From positions 4,838-68,837 of the forward strand of contig JAZNFA010000007.1 of the NCBI GenBank assembly GCA_045588915.1: 64,000 nucleotides of DNA, read 5' to 3'. Below, piece by piece: positions 26,049 to 35,627 of this stretch. A program made the position numbers and the translations under genes. Origin of the DNA: RGIG8050 sp045588915. GTDB taxonomy: Bacteria; Bacillota; Clostridia; Christensenellales; UBA1242. The notes under the pieces are model-generated. The model ran no database searches. It was not told the DNA's origin and was given only the letters and a program-made list of their open reading frames with translations. The stretch's first letter is position 1. Each line of letters opens with the position of its first letter.

Positions 26049-26815
26049 ATTTGGTTTTTTATGTTTGCTAGTGCATTTTTTTCTAAACGTGATACTTGCG
26101 CTTGGCTGATGCCAATTTCATTGCTGACTTCCATTTGTGTTTTGCCGTCGTAGTAACGCATCATAAGAATTTCACGTTCTTTTTGTACTAAGTTATCGAT
26201 TGCGTCTTGCATAGCTTTATAACCAAGCCAATCATCACAAGTCGTGCCATTATTGGGGATTTGTTCGATTAATGTTGTTGCATCATTACTGCGATCAGTG
26301 CCAATTGGTTCATCTAATGATGATACTGTGCCAGTTGCTGCTAAAGCAAAAAAAACATTGGACAATGGTTCATTGATTGCTTTTGCTACTTCTTCCATTG
26401 TAACTTCGCGATTTAGTTCTTTTGTTAATTTTTCTGCAGCTTGTAATGCGTGATAAGCTGTATCGCGAATACTACGTGAAACGTGGATTCCATTTTCATC
26501 ACGAAGGTATCGTCGGATTTCACCAATAATCATTGGAACAGCATATGTCGAAAACTTAACATTAAAGTTAGGGTTAAAATTATCAATTGCTTTAATTAAG
26601 CCAATACAACCAACTTGAAATAAATCATCATAATTAGTATTTGCATAAATGTATTTTTGAATAACGGATAATACCAAACGTAAATTAGCAAAAATAAATT
26701 GTTGTCGTGCTTTTGGGTCGTTATTGCGAATACGCCGCAACATTTCTAATGTTTCTGCATTTGAAAGTTTGGGCAGACTGCTTGTGTCGATACCCACGAT
26801 GTCGACTTTTTTCAT
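26045..26815 (-). CDS. sigG: Sporulation sigma factor SigG
   Basis: 256 residues. RNA polymerase sigma-70-family factor directing late forespore genes. The N-terminal VGIDTSSLPKLSN matches the SigG-specific opening. Region 2 is intact (LVLSVIQKY, DDLFQVGCIGLIKAIDNF, KFSTYAVPMIIGEIRRYLRD) and region 4 ends with the helix-turn-helix KTQMEVSNEIGISQAQVSRLEK. SigF is the alternative, but the opening motif favours SigG. It is divergent from the ylmC-like gene, the neighbour of sigG in Bacillus as well. sigE and spoIIGA are not adjacent. Confidence 0.92.
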   Translation of the reverse strand: MKKVDIVGIDTSSLPKLSNAETLEMLRRIRNNDPKARQQFIFANLRLVLSVIQKYIYANTNYDDLFQVGCIGLIKAIDNFNPNFNVKFSTYAVPMIIGEIRRYLRDENGIHVSRSIRDTAYHALQAAEKLTKELNREVTMEEVAKAINEPLSNVFFALAATGTVSSLDEPIGTDRSNDATTLIEQIPNNGTTCDDWLGYKAMQDAIDNLVQKEREILMMRYYDGKTQMEVSNEIGISQAQVSRLEKNALANIKNQI

Positions 26816-26886
26816 TATGATAATTTTTTACAATTTAGCAGAAAATTATTCTCAAAATTTATCAAGTGAATCATATATATGATTGT

Positions 26887-27207
26887 ATGGGCGTAGAAGT
26901 TTCGTTTTGCGAGCTGCGCACTAAGATGGTAATTAACGTTGTCGACGGGAAAGCTTTGGGGCGAATTGTCGATATAGTCTTTTCACGTGAAAATGCGAAA
27001 GTGATTGGTGTCGTTGTGCCGGGTGATAAAAATTTCCACTTGTGGGGACATAAACACGAATTATTTGTACCTTATAATAATATTTTAAGGATTGGCGTAG
27101 ATGCCGTCTTGGTTGAATTGCGTCCGATTGGCAGTTATAAAAATGGATGCAATGTTGAAATTACACCACAAGAGCATTGTTCTTTAATTCAAACACATAA
27201 AGATTAA
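26887..27207 (+). CDS. YlmC/YmxH-family PRC-barrel sporulation protein
   Basis: About 106 residues from ATG 26887 (GTG 26866 is an alternative). The PRC-barrel pattern is clear: LRTKMVINVVDGKALGRIVDIVFS, then VIGVVVPG, LFVPYNNILRIG and DAVLVEL. YlmC/YmxH proteins are sporulation-associated and occur next to sigG, as here. The molecular role is unknown. A C-terminal extension of about 25 residues follows the barrel. It converges on the pyruvate:ferredoxin oxidoreductase gene, overlapping its end by four bases. Confidence 0.8.
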   Translation: MGVEVSFCELRTKMVINVVDGKALGRIVDIVFSRENAKVIGVVVPGDKNFHLWGHKHELFVPYNNILRIGVDAVLVELRPIGSYKNGCNVEITPQEHCSLIQTHKD

Positions 27208-30200
27208 GATTTTTTACGGAAGCGAGTTTGATTTGCTTTAAATTCTGTTATGTCCTTGGTTGGAGCAGGTGAATCGATTATCATTTCTCCATCTTTCGGA
27301 TTACGATGATATAATGTAGTGTAACCACATTTAACAGCATCGGCCATAATTCCCATACCGTTTGACATATCAATACCATGATTGATACAGGTTGCCATTG
27401 CAATAACTAATGATGGTCCATTATGATTTGTTGCTTCTTTTAAAATTTTTAAGGTGTGTTCCATATTTGCACCCATTGCGACTTGAGCTACGTAAACATT
27501 TGGGTATTGCATCATCATAGCACCTAAGTTCTTTTTATCTGTTTGTTTCCCACCTGAAGCAAATTTTGCTGTTGCATCTTTAGGTGTTGCCTTGCTGGCT
27601 TGTCCACCTGTGTTAGAATATACTTCGGTATCAAGAACTAAAACGTTAATATTTTCATTAGTTGATAAAATGTGATCAAGACCACCAAAACCTATATCAT
27701 ACGCCCAGCCATCGCCACCAATTATCCAAACAATTTTATCGGTTGCTCCTTGTATATTTAAGGCTTTACGTATACCAAAACCAAATTCGGCATTATCTTC
27801 GAATAAACTATTTGCCCATGCTGGTCCATGTCCTTCTTGGTTTTTTGCATAAGGACATGATGGGGAACTGCCACCATAAATTGATGAACATCCAGTTGCG
27901 TTTGCAATTACTAATTTATCTCCGTAAAGTTGAGTTAATAATTTGATATAAGGCGTTTCGCCACAGCCAGCACAAGCACCAGAAAACTCAAACAGTGGAC
28001 GATTATATTGTGATAGTTTTACGTTATTTGGCGCAATTTTATTGTCTGGTAAACTCAGTGAGAATTCATAATTTTCATCTTCTTGCACCTTGTCAAATGG
28101 TTCCATGACAAGTGCTTTATTTTTAACCGGGCAAATATTTGCACAAGCGCCACATCCGGTACAATCGTGTGGTGATATTTGTATGCGATATTGATATTCT
28201 TCATAACCAGGGACACCAATTGATTTGATAGTTTTAAAATTTTCTGGTGTTGGTTGATTTATTAAAACAGGACGAATTGTTGCGTGTGGACAAATCATTG
28301 CACAGCGATTACATTGGATACAATTTTCAGGAATCCACCTTGGGAGACTGGTTGCGATATCACGTTTTTCATATTGTGTTGTAGCCGTTGGGGCGCTGCC
28401 ATCAGGAGTAAATGCTGAAACAGGGAGTGTGTCACCTTGAAGACTGTTAATCGTTTGAATCATTGATGTTGGTTGATTTTGAATTTGCTCATCTGTTATG
28501 GTGAGTGTTTCAATATCAATTTTAATTAACGCTGTGTCAGCACTGTCGACTGCATTATTGTTCATTGCAACAATTGCTGGACCTTTTTTACCATAACTTT
28601 TTTCAATTTTTTCTTTGAGTAATGTTTTAATTTTTTGATAATCAATGATGTTGACTAATTTGAAAAAAGCACTTTGCATTATCGTATTTATTCTGACACC
28701 AAGACCCAATTCTTGTGCGATTTGGTAAGCATTGATAATATAGAAATTTATCTTTTTGTCGACGAGAGTGCGTTTTACGGCGTTTGGTAAAATTTTATTG
28801 ATTTCGTTTGCAGGGTAGGTGGTATTTAAAAGGAATGTTCCACCTTCTGTAATACCGTTTAACATATCAAATTTTGTTAAGAAAGTTTGGTTATGACAAG
28901 CAACAAAATTTGGGTGTGTAACCAAATAAGGTGCTTTGATTGGTTTTTTATCAAAACGTAAATGTGAAATTGTTGTGCCTCCACTTTTTTTACTGTCATA
29001 CACAAAATAAGCTTGACTATATAAATCCGTATTATCACCAATAATTGCACAACTATTTTTATTTGCACCAACTGTTCCGTCACTACCAAGTCCATAAAAA
29101 CGGCAACCACCTTGAGGATGTAAGTCAGGTCGTGGTGTTATATTTAGTGATGTATTTGAAACGTCATCATTGATGCCGATTGTAAAGTGATTTTTTGGAT
29201 TCGTTGAACAAGCATTCTCGTAAATTGCTGACACCATATCTGGGGTAAATTCTTTACTTGCTAAGCCGTAGCGTCCTGCAATAATTTTTTTATTTTGCAA
29301 ACTTGCTACTACATCCAAATATAATGGGTCACCGACAGCGCCATTTTCTTTGGTACGGTCAAGCACGGTAATTGTTTGAACGGTTTGTGGTAATACAGCA
29401 AGTAAGTGTTTACTGGAAAAAGGACGATAGAGTCTTACTTTAATTAAACCAAATTTACCATTTAGTTGAGGAAGGGTGGCTTCAATGGTTTCGCAAGCAG
29501 AACCCATTGCGATTATTATGTGTTCGGCGTTAGGGTGTCCGATGTAATCGAATAAGCGATAATTACGCCCAGTTAGTGTTGCGAATTTTTGCATATAAGT
29601 TTCGACTATGTTTGGAATCGCGTTTATATATGGGTTAGCTGCTTCACGATGTTGAAAGAAGATGTCCGAATTTTCAGCAGTACCATATATTTTAGGATTT
29701 TCTGGATTAAGTGCGCGAGAACGGAATTTTCCTAATGCTTCACGATTGATGAGTTTTTTGGTAATTTCTTTGTTTGGAATTTGGATTTTATTAAACTCGT
29801 GACTAGTACGGAAACCATCAAAAAAATGCATAAAAGGGTAACTGGCTTCAATGGCAGCTAAATGTGCAATCAGTGACAAGTCTGCATTTTCCTGAACGGA
29901 ATTTGATGCCAACATTGCAATTCCTGTGCTACGACAAGCATAGACATCACTGTGGTCGCCAAAAATTGAGAGAGCGTGCATCGCAATGGAACGAGCAGAA
30001 ACGTGAACTACAGTTGGAAGTAATTCACCGACCATTTTATAAATATTTGGAATCATTAAAAGCAGACCTTGGCTGGATGTAAATGTTGTGCCCAGTGTTC
30101 CACCAAGCATTAAACCGTGTAACGTTCCGGCAGCGCCTGCTTCGCTTTGCATTTCTATAACATCTGGAATTTGGCCAAATATATTAGTTTTACCTTTATT

Positions 30201-30347
30201 TGCCCATTGGTCACAATATTCAGCCATATCGGAACTTGGGGTAATTGGGTAGATTGGAGCTGCTTCGGTTAAAAGATAAGCAGTACGTGCAGTTGCTTCA
30301 TTTCCAGAAATAGTCTCGAATGTGATATTATCATTGTTTTCACTCAT
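27204..30347 (-). CDS. nifJ: Pyruvate:ferredoxin (flavodoxin) oxidoreductase
   Basis: 1047 residues; oxidatively decarboxylates pyruvate to acetyl-CoA, reducing ferredoxin. Domains in order: N-terminal TPP-pyrimidine domain (AAPIYPITPSSDMAE, QSEAGAAG), transketolase-C-like and gamma domains (GSDGTVGANKNS), a two-cluster ferredoxin domain (CIQCNRCAMICP and CTGCGACANICP), and the TPP-pyrophosphate domain with CAGCGETPY, GDGWAYDIGFGG and NTGGQ. It is shorter than the usual 1170: the C-terminus stops soon after the LDSxxP-like segment, losing the last helix and any extension. A key marker of anaerobic metabolism. Monocistronic, on the minus strand. Confidence 0.95.
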   Translation of the reverse strand: MSENNDNITFETISGNEATARTAYLLTEAAPIYPITPSSDMAEYCDQWANKGKTNIFGQIPDVIEMQSEAGAAGTLHGLMLGGTLGTTFTSSQGLLLMIPNIYKMVGELLPTVVHVSARSIAMHALSIFGDHSDVYACRSTGIAMLASNSVQENADLSLIAHLAAIEASYPFMHFFDGFRTSHEFNKIQIPNKEITKKLINREALGKFRSRALNPENPKIYGTAENSDIFFQHREAANPYINAIPNIVETYMQKFATLTGRNYRLFDYIGHPNAEHIIIAMGSACETIEATLPQLNGKFGLIKVRLYRPFSSKHLLAVLPQTVQTITVLDRTKENGAVGDPLYLDVVASLQNKKIIAGRYGLASKEFTPDMVSAIYENACSTNPKNHFTIGINDDVSNTSLNITPRPDLHPQGGCRFYGLGSDGTVGANKNSCAIIGDNTDLYSQAYFVYDSKKSGGTTISHLRFDKKPIKAPYLVTHPNFVACHNQTFLTKFDMLNGITEGGTFLLNTTYPANEINKILPNAVKRTLVDKKINFYIINAYQIAQELGLGVRINTIMQSAFFKLVNIIDYQKIKTLLKEKIEKSYGKKGPAIVAMNNNAVDSADTALIKIDIETLTITDEQIQNQPTSMIQTINSLQGDTLPVSAFTPDGSAPTATTQYEKRDIATSLPRWIPENCIQCNRCAMICPHATIRPVLINQPTPENFKTIKSIGVPGYEEYQYRIQISPHDCTGCGACANICPVKNKALVMEPFDKVQEDENYEFSLSLPDNKIAPNNVKLSQYNRPLFEFSGACAGCGETPYIKLLTQLYGDKLVIANATGCSSIYGGSSPSCPYAKNQEGHGPAWANSLFEDNAEFGFGIRKALNIQGATDKIVWIIGGDGWAYDIGFGGLDHILSTNENINVLVLDTEVYSNTGGQASKATPKDATAKFASGGKQTDKKNLGAMMMQYPNVYVAQVAMGANMEHTLKILKEATNHNGPSLVIAMATCINHGIDMSNGMGIMADAVKCGYTTLYHRNPKDGEMIIDSPAPTKDITEFKANQTRFRKKS

Positions 30348-30421
30348 AGTTTAAGAATAACATATTTTTCAAATTTATACAAAACATATCGTTTAAAATA
30401 GCGCAAAATATATCGTATGCA

Positions 30422-30427
30422 TATAAC
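30422..30427 (+). promoter_or_regulatory. -10 box (TATAAC) of ddl
   Basis: TATAAC preceded by TGCA, ending 5 bases before the ddl ATG at 30433. No Shine-Dalgarno sequence is present, suggesting a leaderless mRNA. Confidence 0.45.
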
Positions 30428-30432
30428 TAAAT

Positions 30433-31476
30433 ATGTTAAACATTGGAATTATTTTTGGTGGTAATAGTACAGAGCATGATGTGTCTATTTTAACCGGTTT
30501 GCATTTAGCACGAAATGTAACAGAAGCATATCATATCTCATTGATTTATCTCACGCGTGAGAATCAAATGGTTGTTGGTAGTAAAAATATTGATGATTAT
30601 ATCAAAGGGAAAGCAAGTAGGGCAAAACCGTTTCGTAAGTGGAAAAAATTAGCCTGCGTTATAAATTGTTGTCATGGTGGAATGGGGGAAGATGGAACGC
30701 TTGCTGCTGTTTTGCAGTTTTATAATTTACCAATTACTAGTTGTGATGCTGTCGCTGGCTGGTTACAACAAAGTAAAATTGCAACGCGACAAGTTTTAAC
30801 TGCAGCAGGTTATTTACAGCCACGCTTTCAGGTGATGACAACGAATGATTTATCGCAATTTAAATTACCTTTGCCAGTAGTTGTAAAACCGGACATGCAA
30901 GGTAGTTCGATTGGTATTAAAATAGCGCGCACAAATGATGAGTTAAAATCAGCAATTGATACTGCATTAACTATGGGCAGTCGGGTGGTTGTTGAAGAAT
31001 ATATTGCCGATATGCAAGAAGTAAATGTTGCAGTGATGCGTGAACAAGGAAAAATTATTACTTCAGCGTTAGAAGTTGTAGGTAGTGAGCGTTTCTTTTC
31101 TTTTGAAGAAAAATATTTTAATACAGACAGTGGTTTTGTAAAAAAAGGTAGTCAGAATACTGATAGTCAGTTTTTAAAAGATATTGAGCCTAAAATAAAA
31201 GAAATGGCAATCAAGGCGTATGAATTATTCAATTCAAGTGGTGTGGTGCGAGTTGATTTTATGGTACACAATAATAAAATCATATTAAACGAAATCAATA
31301 CTGTGCCTGGTTTTATGGCTTATCATTTATGGTTAAAAGCAGATATTCCATATGGCGTTGTCATTGATAATTTGGTGCAAGAAGCTATCGCACGTCATCA
31401 AAAAAAACAGCAATATAATAGTTATTTTAAGAGCGAAATTCTCAAGAAAAATCGCCAATTAGTGGTTGAATTTTAA
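30433..31476 (+). CDS. ddl: D-alanine--D-alanine ligase
   Basis: 347 residues, ATP-grasp enzyme making the D-Ala-D-Ala end of the peptidoglycan stem peptide. Seen: IGIIFGGNSTEHDVSILTG at the N-terminus, HGGMGEDGTLA, PVVVKPDMQGSSIGI, VVVEEYI, and the metal-binding end VRVDFMV and LNEINTVPGF. The conserved Y of the omega loop lies near FFSFEEKYFN. A tyrosine/phenylalanine choice for vancomycin-type specificity was not resolved by eye. It is followed by a GH95-like gene and murG on the same strand. Confidence 0.93.
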   Translation: MLNIGIIFGGNSTEHDVSILTGLHLARNVTEAYHISLIYLTRENQMVVGSKNIDDYIKGKASRAKPFRKWKKLACVINCCHGGMGEDGTLAAVLQFYNLPITSCDAVAGWLQQSKIATRQVLTAAGYLQPRFQVMTTNDLSQFKLPLPVVVKPDMQGSSIGIKIARTNDELKSAIDTALTMGSRVVVEEYIADMQEVNVAVMREQGKIITSALEVVGSERFFSFEEKYFNTDSGFVKKGSQNTDSQFLKDIEPKIKEMAIKAYELFNSSGVVRVDFMVHNNKIILNEINTVPGFMAYHLWLKADIPYGVVIDNLVQEAIARHQKKQQYNSYFKSEILKKNRQLVVEF

Positions 31477-31488
31477 TGTCGTTCATGG

Positions 31489-31494
31489 TATAAT
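31489..31494 (+). promoter_or_regulatory. Extended -10 box (TGG-TATAAT) of the GH95-like gene
   Basis: A perfect TATAAT with an upstream TGG ends 11 bases before the ATG at 31506, and only T/A-rich sequence lies between. No ribosome-binding site is present. Confidence 0.6.
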
Positions 31495-31505
31495 TTTTTT
31501 ATATT

Positions 31506-33893
31506 ATGAGCAAATATGATAGTACTATTTTATTAAACAAAACACCGGCAACATTTATGGAAAATGCTTTTTTAGATGGAAGTATTTTGGGGAATGGGCG
31601 TGTTGGTGTTGCCATTCTTGGCGCAATTTCAAATGAACAAATTTTGATTAACCATAGTGCCTTGGTTCATCATGGTAAAAATGGTGTATTGCAAGATGTC
31701 AGTGATGATTTTACAACATTACGTAAAAAATTCGCTGATGGTAAAATTTTGGAAGTTGAACAAGTTTTAGAAAAGTCTTTTATTAAGAAAAATTGCCATT
31801 TAGCACCTGCTCAGCCAAAGCCAATGGTAAAAATCAAATTAGATTTTTATAATACTGGTGTTATTACAAATTATGAACGCATAACCGATATGAAAAATGG
31901 TGAATTGGCTGTTAGCTTCTGTGCCGATGAAAAGGAAGAAACTGTTCGCCGCTTGTCGCTTGCTAAGTCAAATGACGTAATGGCTTATCATGTTGATAAA
32001 TCAAATGGTAAAATTCGCGTAGCAATTCAATTACAACCATGCGATAAGAATAGTAAATTTAATAATATTAAATACGAAAATGGTTATTTCTATTTTAGCT
32101 CTCGTAGTGATAACGGTCGTGACTATGGATTAGTTATGCGTTTAATTGTTGCTGGGGGAAATGTTCAAGTTGCAAATAACGTTGTTACTTTAAAAGATGT
32201 AAATGAATTAACTATTTTAGCAAAGCCTTTCGTTAATTCGGATGCAAGCACAGAATTTAATAAAATTAAAATGGAACTTTCTTTAATCAAAGATAGTTAT
32301 AATAAATTAGCAACAAAAAATGCTGTACCTTTCAAACGTGCTTTTGATGATACTGATTTAGAGTTGAATTCTGATAAAACCGAAGCAGACTTAAAAGAGT
32401 TAATCGATAAAACCAGTAATAATGAATTAACACCTGAATTATTAGAACGTTTGTGGAATTTTTCTAAATATTTATGCGTTTGTTTGGATGGCGCTTTGTT
32501 AACTCCTGCTGGGTTGTGGTGTGCTGACAACGATTGTGAACATGGTGTTACAGCTCTAGACGGTATTGCTCAATTATTATACTCAGGTGTAACAAGAACT
32601 TTCACCCCTGATTCAATTTTGAAACTTTTAGATTTCTATATGGGTTATGAATCTGATTTAAAAAAGAATGCCGCTCGTGTATATGGTATGCGTGGCTATT
32701 TTGTCCCACGTATTACGGCAATGGATTCAGCAACTTTTGGTAGTGTTAATTCAGCAACATTACACTTTATTGCTTCATCGGCTTTAGCTGCTAATTTGTT
32801 CTATGATTACTATTTAACGACTGGTGATGAAAAGACTTTACGTAGTAAAATTTTCCCATTTATGCGTAATGTTTTTGAATTTTACTCAGATTTTTTAAAG
32901 TTAGATGCTACGGGTAAATACATTACAATTCCTAGTTATAGTCCAAATGCAACGCCTGGTAATTTGGTTGCTGGTCGTCCTTTGGTAAATTTTGCTTTGG
33001 CATCATCATCGACAATTGACTTCTTAGCTTTACAAACATTGTTAAATAATTTGATTAGTGCAGCTACTTTATTAAAAACAGCGAAGGATGACGTTGCAGT
33101 GTGGCAAGATATGTTAACCAAAATTCCAACATTTACGGTTAATGGTGATGGTTGCTTGAAAGAATACACTAATTCAGTTTTTGTTGATAAAGTTGAAAAT
33201 GCAGGCGTTATGCATGGTTATGGATTATATCCATTAAAAAACTTTATGGCAAATGATGTTATAATTACTTATCGTCCATCTGTAATTCAAGGTGCAAACC
33301 CAGAAGCTGAAATTTCGGCAAGTGCTGCGAGTGTTAATGCAGTGAAAGCTCGTGTCCGTAATGCGGCATATTATCAACCAACAAGAAATTTGGTAATGGC
33401 TGCTTGTCAATTGGCATATGGGGCAGATGTAACCGAAGTTAAGAACTTACTAGTTAAAATTATTAATAGTTCAGCAACTCCATCTGGATTATTCTTATCT
33501 AATGACTGGCGTGGTTCAGGTATGACAACAAATGATAAACCTAATTTAGACGTTGCTGTTTCTATGGGTGTAGGTACAGCAATTAGTGATTGTGTTTTGC
33601 AAAGTTCAGCAAATATCTTAAAGGTTTTACCAATTTTGATTGAGCCTTTAATGGTGGGAAGTATTAAGAATTTAGCAACTGATTTTGCGGCAAAAGTAAC
33701 AATGAGTTGGGATGCGAATAAAGGTAAAATCAGCTTGAAAATTTTACCAAGTAAAAATGCTAAAATTAAATTGATTTTTAATGAAGCATTCCACAAAATT
33801 AAAAACAAAGATTTTGCATGGAATAAAGAATTGAATGGTATTGAAGAAGTAGATTTAGTTGCTGGTAAAGTTTTTTCAATAGATATTGGTTAA
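31506..33893 (+). CDS. GH95-like (alpha/alpha)6-barrel protein with altered active-site motifs
   Basis: 795 residues and no signal peptide, so probably cytoplasmic. The N-terminal domain opens with GSILGNGRVGVAILG and ILINHSALVHHG, matching the GH95 pattern PIGNGRLGAMVFG and LNE.LW.GG. A helical barrel follows (about 310-680), including LWNFSKYLCVCLDG and a RAYG-like VYGMRGYF. Known GH95 catalytic residues are not found where expected: the NINLQMNYW segment corresponds to TALDGIAQLL, and SPEN corresponds to SPNA. Activity is therefore unassigned. It lies between ddl and murG and could act on a cell-wall or storage glycan, which is speculation. Confidence 0.6.
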   Translation: MSKYDSTILLNKTPATFMENAFLDGSILGNGRVGVAILGAISNEQILINHSALVHHGKNGVLQDVSDDFTTLRKKFADGKILEVEQVLEKSFIKKNCHLAPAQPKPMVKIKLDFYNTGVITNYERITDMKNGELAVSFCADEKEETVRRLSLAKSNDVMAYHVDKSNGKIRVAIQLQPCDKNSKFNNIKYENGYFYFSSRSDNGRDYGLVMRLIVAGGNVQVANNVVTLKDVNELTILAKPFVNSDASTEFNKIKMELSLIKDSYNKLATKNAVPFKRAFDDTDLELNSDKTEADLKELIDKTSNNELTPELLERLWNFSKYLCVCLDGALLTPAGLWCADNDCEHGVTALDGIAQLLYSGVTRTFTPDSILKLLDFYMGYESDLKKNAARVYGMRGYFVPRITAMDSATFGSVNSATLHFIASSALAANLFYDYYLTTGDEKTLRSKIFPFMRNVFEFYSDFLKLDATGKYITIPSYSPNATPGNLVAGRPLVNFALASSSTIDFLALQTLLNNLISAATLLKTAKDDVAVWQDMLTKIPTFTVNGDGCLKEYTNSVFVDKVENAGVMHGYGLYPLKNFMANDVIITYRPSVIQGANPEAEISASAASVNAVKARVRNAAYYQPTRNLVMAACQLAYGADVTEVKNLLVKIINSSATPSGLFLSNDWRGSGMTTNDKPNLDVAVSMGVGTAISDCVLQSSANILKVLPILIEPLMVGSIKNLATDFAAKVTMSWDANKGKISLKILPSKNAKIKLIFNEAFHKIKNKDFAWNKELNGIEEVDLVAGKVFSIDIG

Positions 33894-33911
33894 ATCACAT
33901 ATAAATAAGAT

Positions 33912-34940
33912 ATGCGAACTATTGTTTTAACTGGTGGTGGAACAGCAGGTCATGTTTTGCCGAATATTGCTTTGTTGCCTTATCTTAAAAAATATTTTGA
34001 CAGAATAGTTTATATTGGTGGCAATGGAGTTGAAAAAACAATTGCAGAACAAAATTGTTTACAGTATCGTGAAATTACAACAGTAAAGTTGCGACGTGCT
34101 TTTACATTGAAAAATTTACAAATTCCTTTTAAGTTGATAAAAGGGATTCGTGAAGCGAAAAAACATTTAAAAGAACTAAAACCAACAGTAGTTTTTTCAA
34201 AAGGTGGTTTTGTTGCTTTGCCTGTGGTTTTTGCTGCGTATAGTTTGAGTATCAAGGTAGTGGCACACGAAAGTGATATGTCGCTGGGGTTAGCTAATCG
34301 TTTATCGGCAAAAAAATGTGCAAAAATTTGCACAACATTTCCTTTGGATTGTAAAAAGTATCCACAAGTGGTTCATACTGGTGCTATCATTAGGAAAAGT
34401 ATTTACCATGGTGATGCAAGCAAGGTTATGTTATCTAATCACGCAAAACCGAATTTATTGGTAATGGGTGGCAGTTTGGGCGCAACTGCAATCAATGAAA
34501 TTATCTGGAAGTCATTAAATCAGTTATGTGAAAAATGGAATGTTTTACACATTACGGGAAAAAATAAAAATAATCCACAATATCAAAATGTGGATTATTT
34601 ACAAGTAGAATATTTAGACACACCACAAGATGCTTTTGCTTGGGCTGATGTCGTTTTAACTCGTGCAGGTTCAGGTGCGGTTTCAGAATTGTTGGCTTTG
34701 AAAAAGCCTGCGTTGTATGTTCCTTTGCCTAAAACCGAAAGCCGTGGCGACCAAATCCAGAATGCTGAATTTTTACAAAAATTAGGTGTCTGTCAAGTTT
34801 TATCACAACAGCAATTAAGCACAAATACGTTATTAGAAAGATTGGATTATCTATATAAATATCGTAGTCAGTATATCTCTAATTGCAGTAAGCAAAATTG
34901 GATTGATGGAACAGCTAAAATTATAGATTACTTAAAATGA
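33912..34940 (+). CDS. murG: UDP-GlcNAc:lipid I GlcNAc transferase MurG
   Basis: 342 residues, GT28 glycosyltransferase making lipid II on the inner face of the membrane. Two Rossmann halves: GGGTAGHVLPNIAL at the N-terminus and GGSLGATAINE in the middle; the donor-binding RAGSGAVSELLALKKPALYVPLP and the GDQIQNA motif follow. A TATAAA ending 6 bases before the ATG and the lack of a Shine-Dalgarno site suggest leaderless expression. It is not in a dcw cluster (no ftsW or murC adjacent). Its 3' end overlaps the convergent OB-fold gene by 20 bases. Confidence 0.94.
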   Translation: MRTIVLTGGGTAGHVLPNIALLPYLKKYFDRIVYIGGNGVEKTIAEQNCLQYREITTVKLRRAFTLKNLQIPFKLIKGIREAKKHLKELKPTVVFSKGGFVALPVVFAAYSLSIKVVAHESDMSLGLANRLSAKKCAKICTTFPLDCKKYPQVVHTGAIIRKSIYHGDASKVMLSNHAKPNLLVMGGSLGATAINEIIWKSLNQLCEKWNVLHITGKNKNNPQYQNVDYLQVEYLDTPQDAFAWADVVLTRAGSGAVSELLALKKPALYVPLPKTESRGDQIQNAEFLQKLGVCQVLSQQQLSTNTLLERLDYLYKYRSQYISNCSKQNWIDGTAKIIDYLK

Positions 34941-35565
34941 AATTCGTATCTCCGTTTTGGCTATTAGCGCTTTCGCAATCAATTTGATTGATTGAGATTT
35001 CGTAAGCTGTTCGGGTTTGGACCGTACCATCTTCTAATCTTTTTTGATATTCACGACTTTGAATTCTGCCACAGATATGAATTTGTTCGCCAACATTGAT
35101 ACTTTTAGCAAATCGAGCGTTGCGTCCCCATGCAATCGCAGGTAAATAATCACTTTTGTTGCCACTACGATTGCAAGCGATTAAAAGGTCGGCTATTTCA
35201 CGATTAAATGGAGTAGTACGATAAACAGGCATTTTACAAATATAACCCGTTAACTCAATAATGTTAGGATTTGCTGTGTCAACATCATCGGTAATTTCAT
35301 GTACATATGTTGTTAAAATTAAACGACTTCGATTGTTTTCAATTTTGTTATAACTTCGGAACTCGCCTATAATAGCGATATTATCGCCTAATTTAACCCC
35401 ATGTTGTTTGATTAAATTATTATGGATGGTAAGTGGAATTGTGTCCACTATGCCTGATAATCTTTGGACCGAAATGTCCAAATTGCAGTAATCACTACCA
35501 TAGTAGTCATCACATGTTGTTGGATTGCTCACGACTAATCCGTAAAGGTAAACCTTGTTTTCCAT
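34921..35565 (-). CDS. Tandem OB-fold, single-stranded-DNA-binding-like protein
   Basis: 214 residues with two SSB-like OB folds: residues 1-95 (NKVYLYGLVVSNP, then LGDNIAIIGEFRSY) and 100-200 (NIIELTGYICKMPVYRTTP, YLPAIAWGRNARFAK, VGEQIHICGRIQSREYQKR). The second half resembles canonical SSB more closely. The usual acidic, Pro-Phe-ending SSB tail is missing. Canonical SSB is presumably encoded elsewhere. It has a Shine-Dalgarno sequence (AAGGAG) and is divergent from comM-dprA-topA, so a role in DNA uptake or recombination is possible but inferred. Confidence 0.7.
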   Translation of the reverse strand: MENKVYLYGLVVSNPTTCDDYYGSDYCNLDISVQRLSGIVDTIPLTIHNNLIKQHGVKLGDNIAIIGEFRSYNKIENNRSRLILTTYVHEITDDVDTANPNIIELTGYICKMPVYRTTPFNREIADLLIACNRSGNKSDYLPAIAWGRNARFAKSINVGEQIHICGRIQSREYQKRLEDGTVQTRTAYEISINQIDCESANSQNGDTNFILSNL

Positions 35566-35627
35566 TTTTTTTGTTTTTCTCCTTTTTTATTTTGGTTATG
35601 GTTTTAAGCATATTTTATGTTCTTTTG

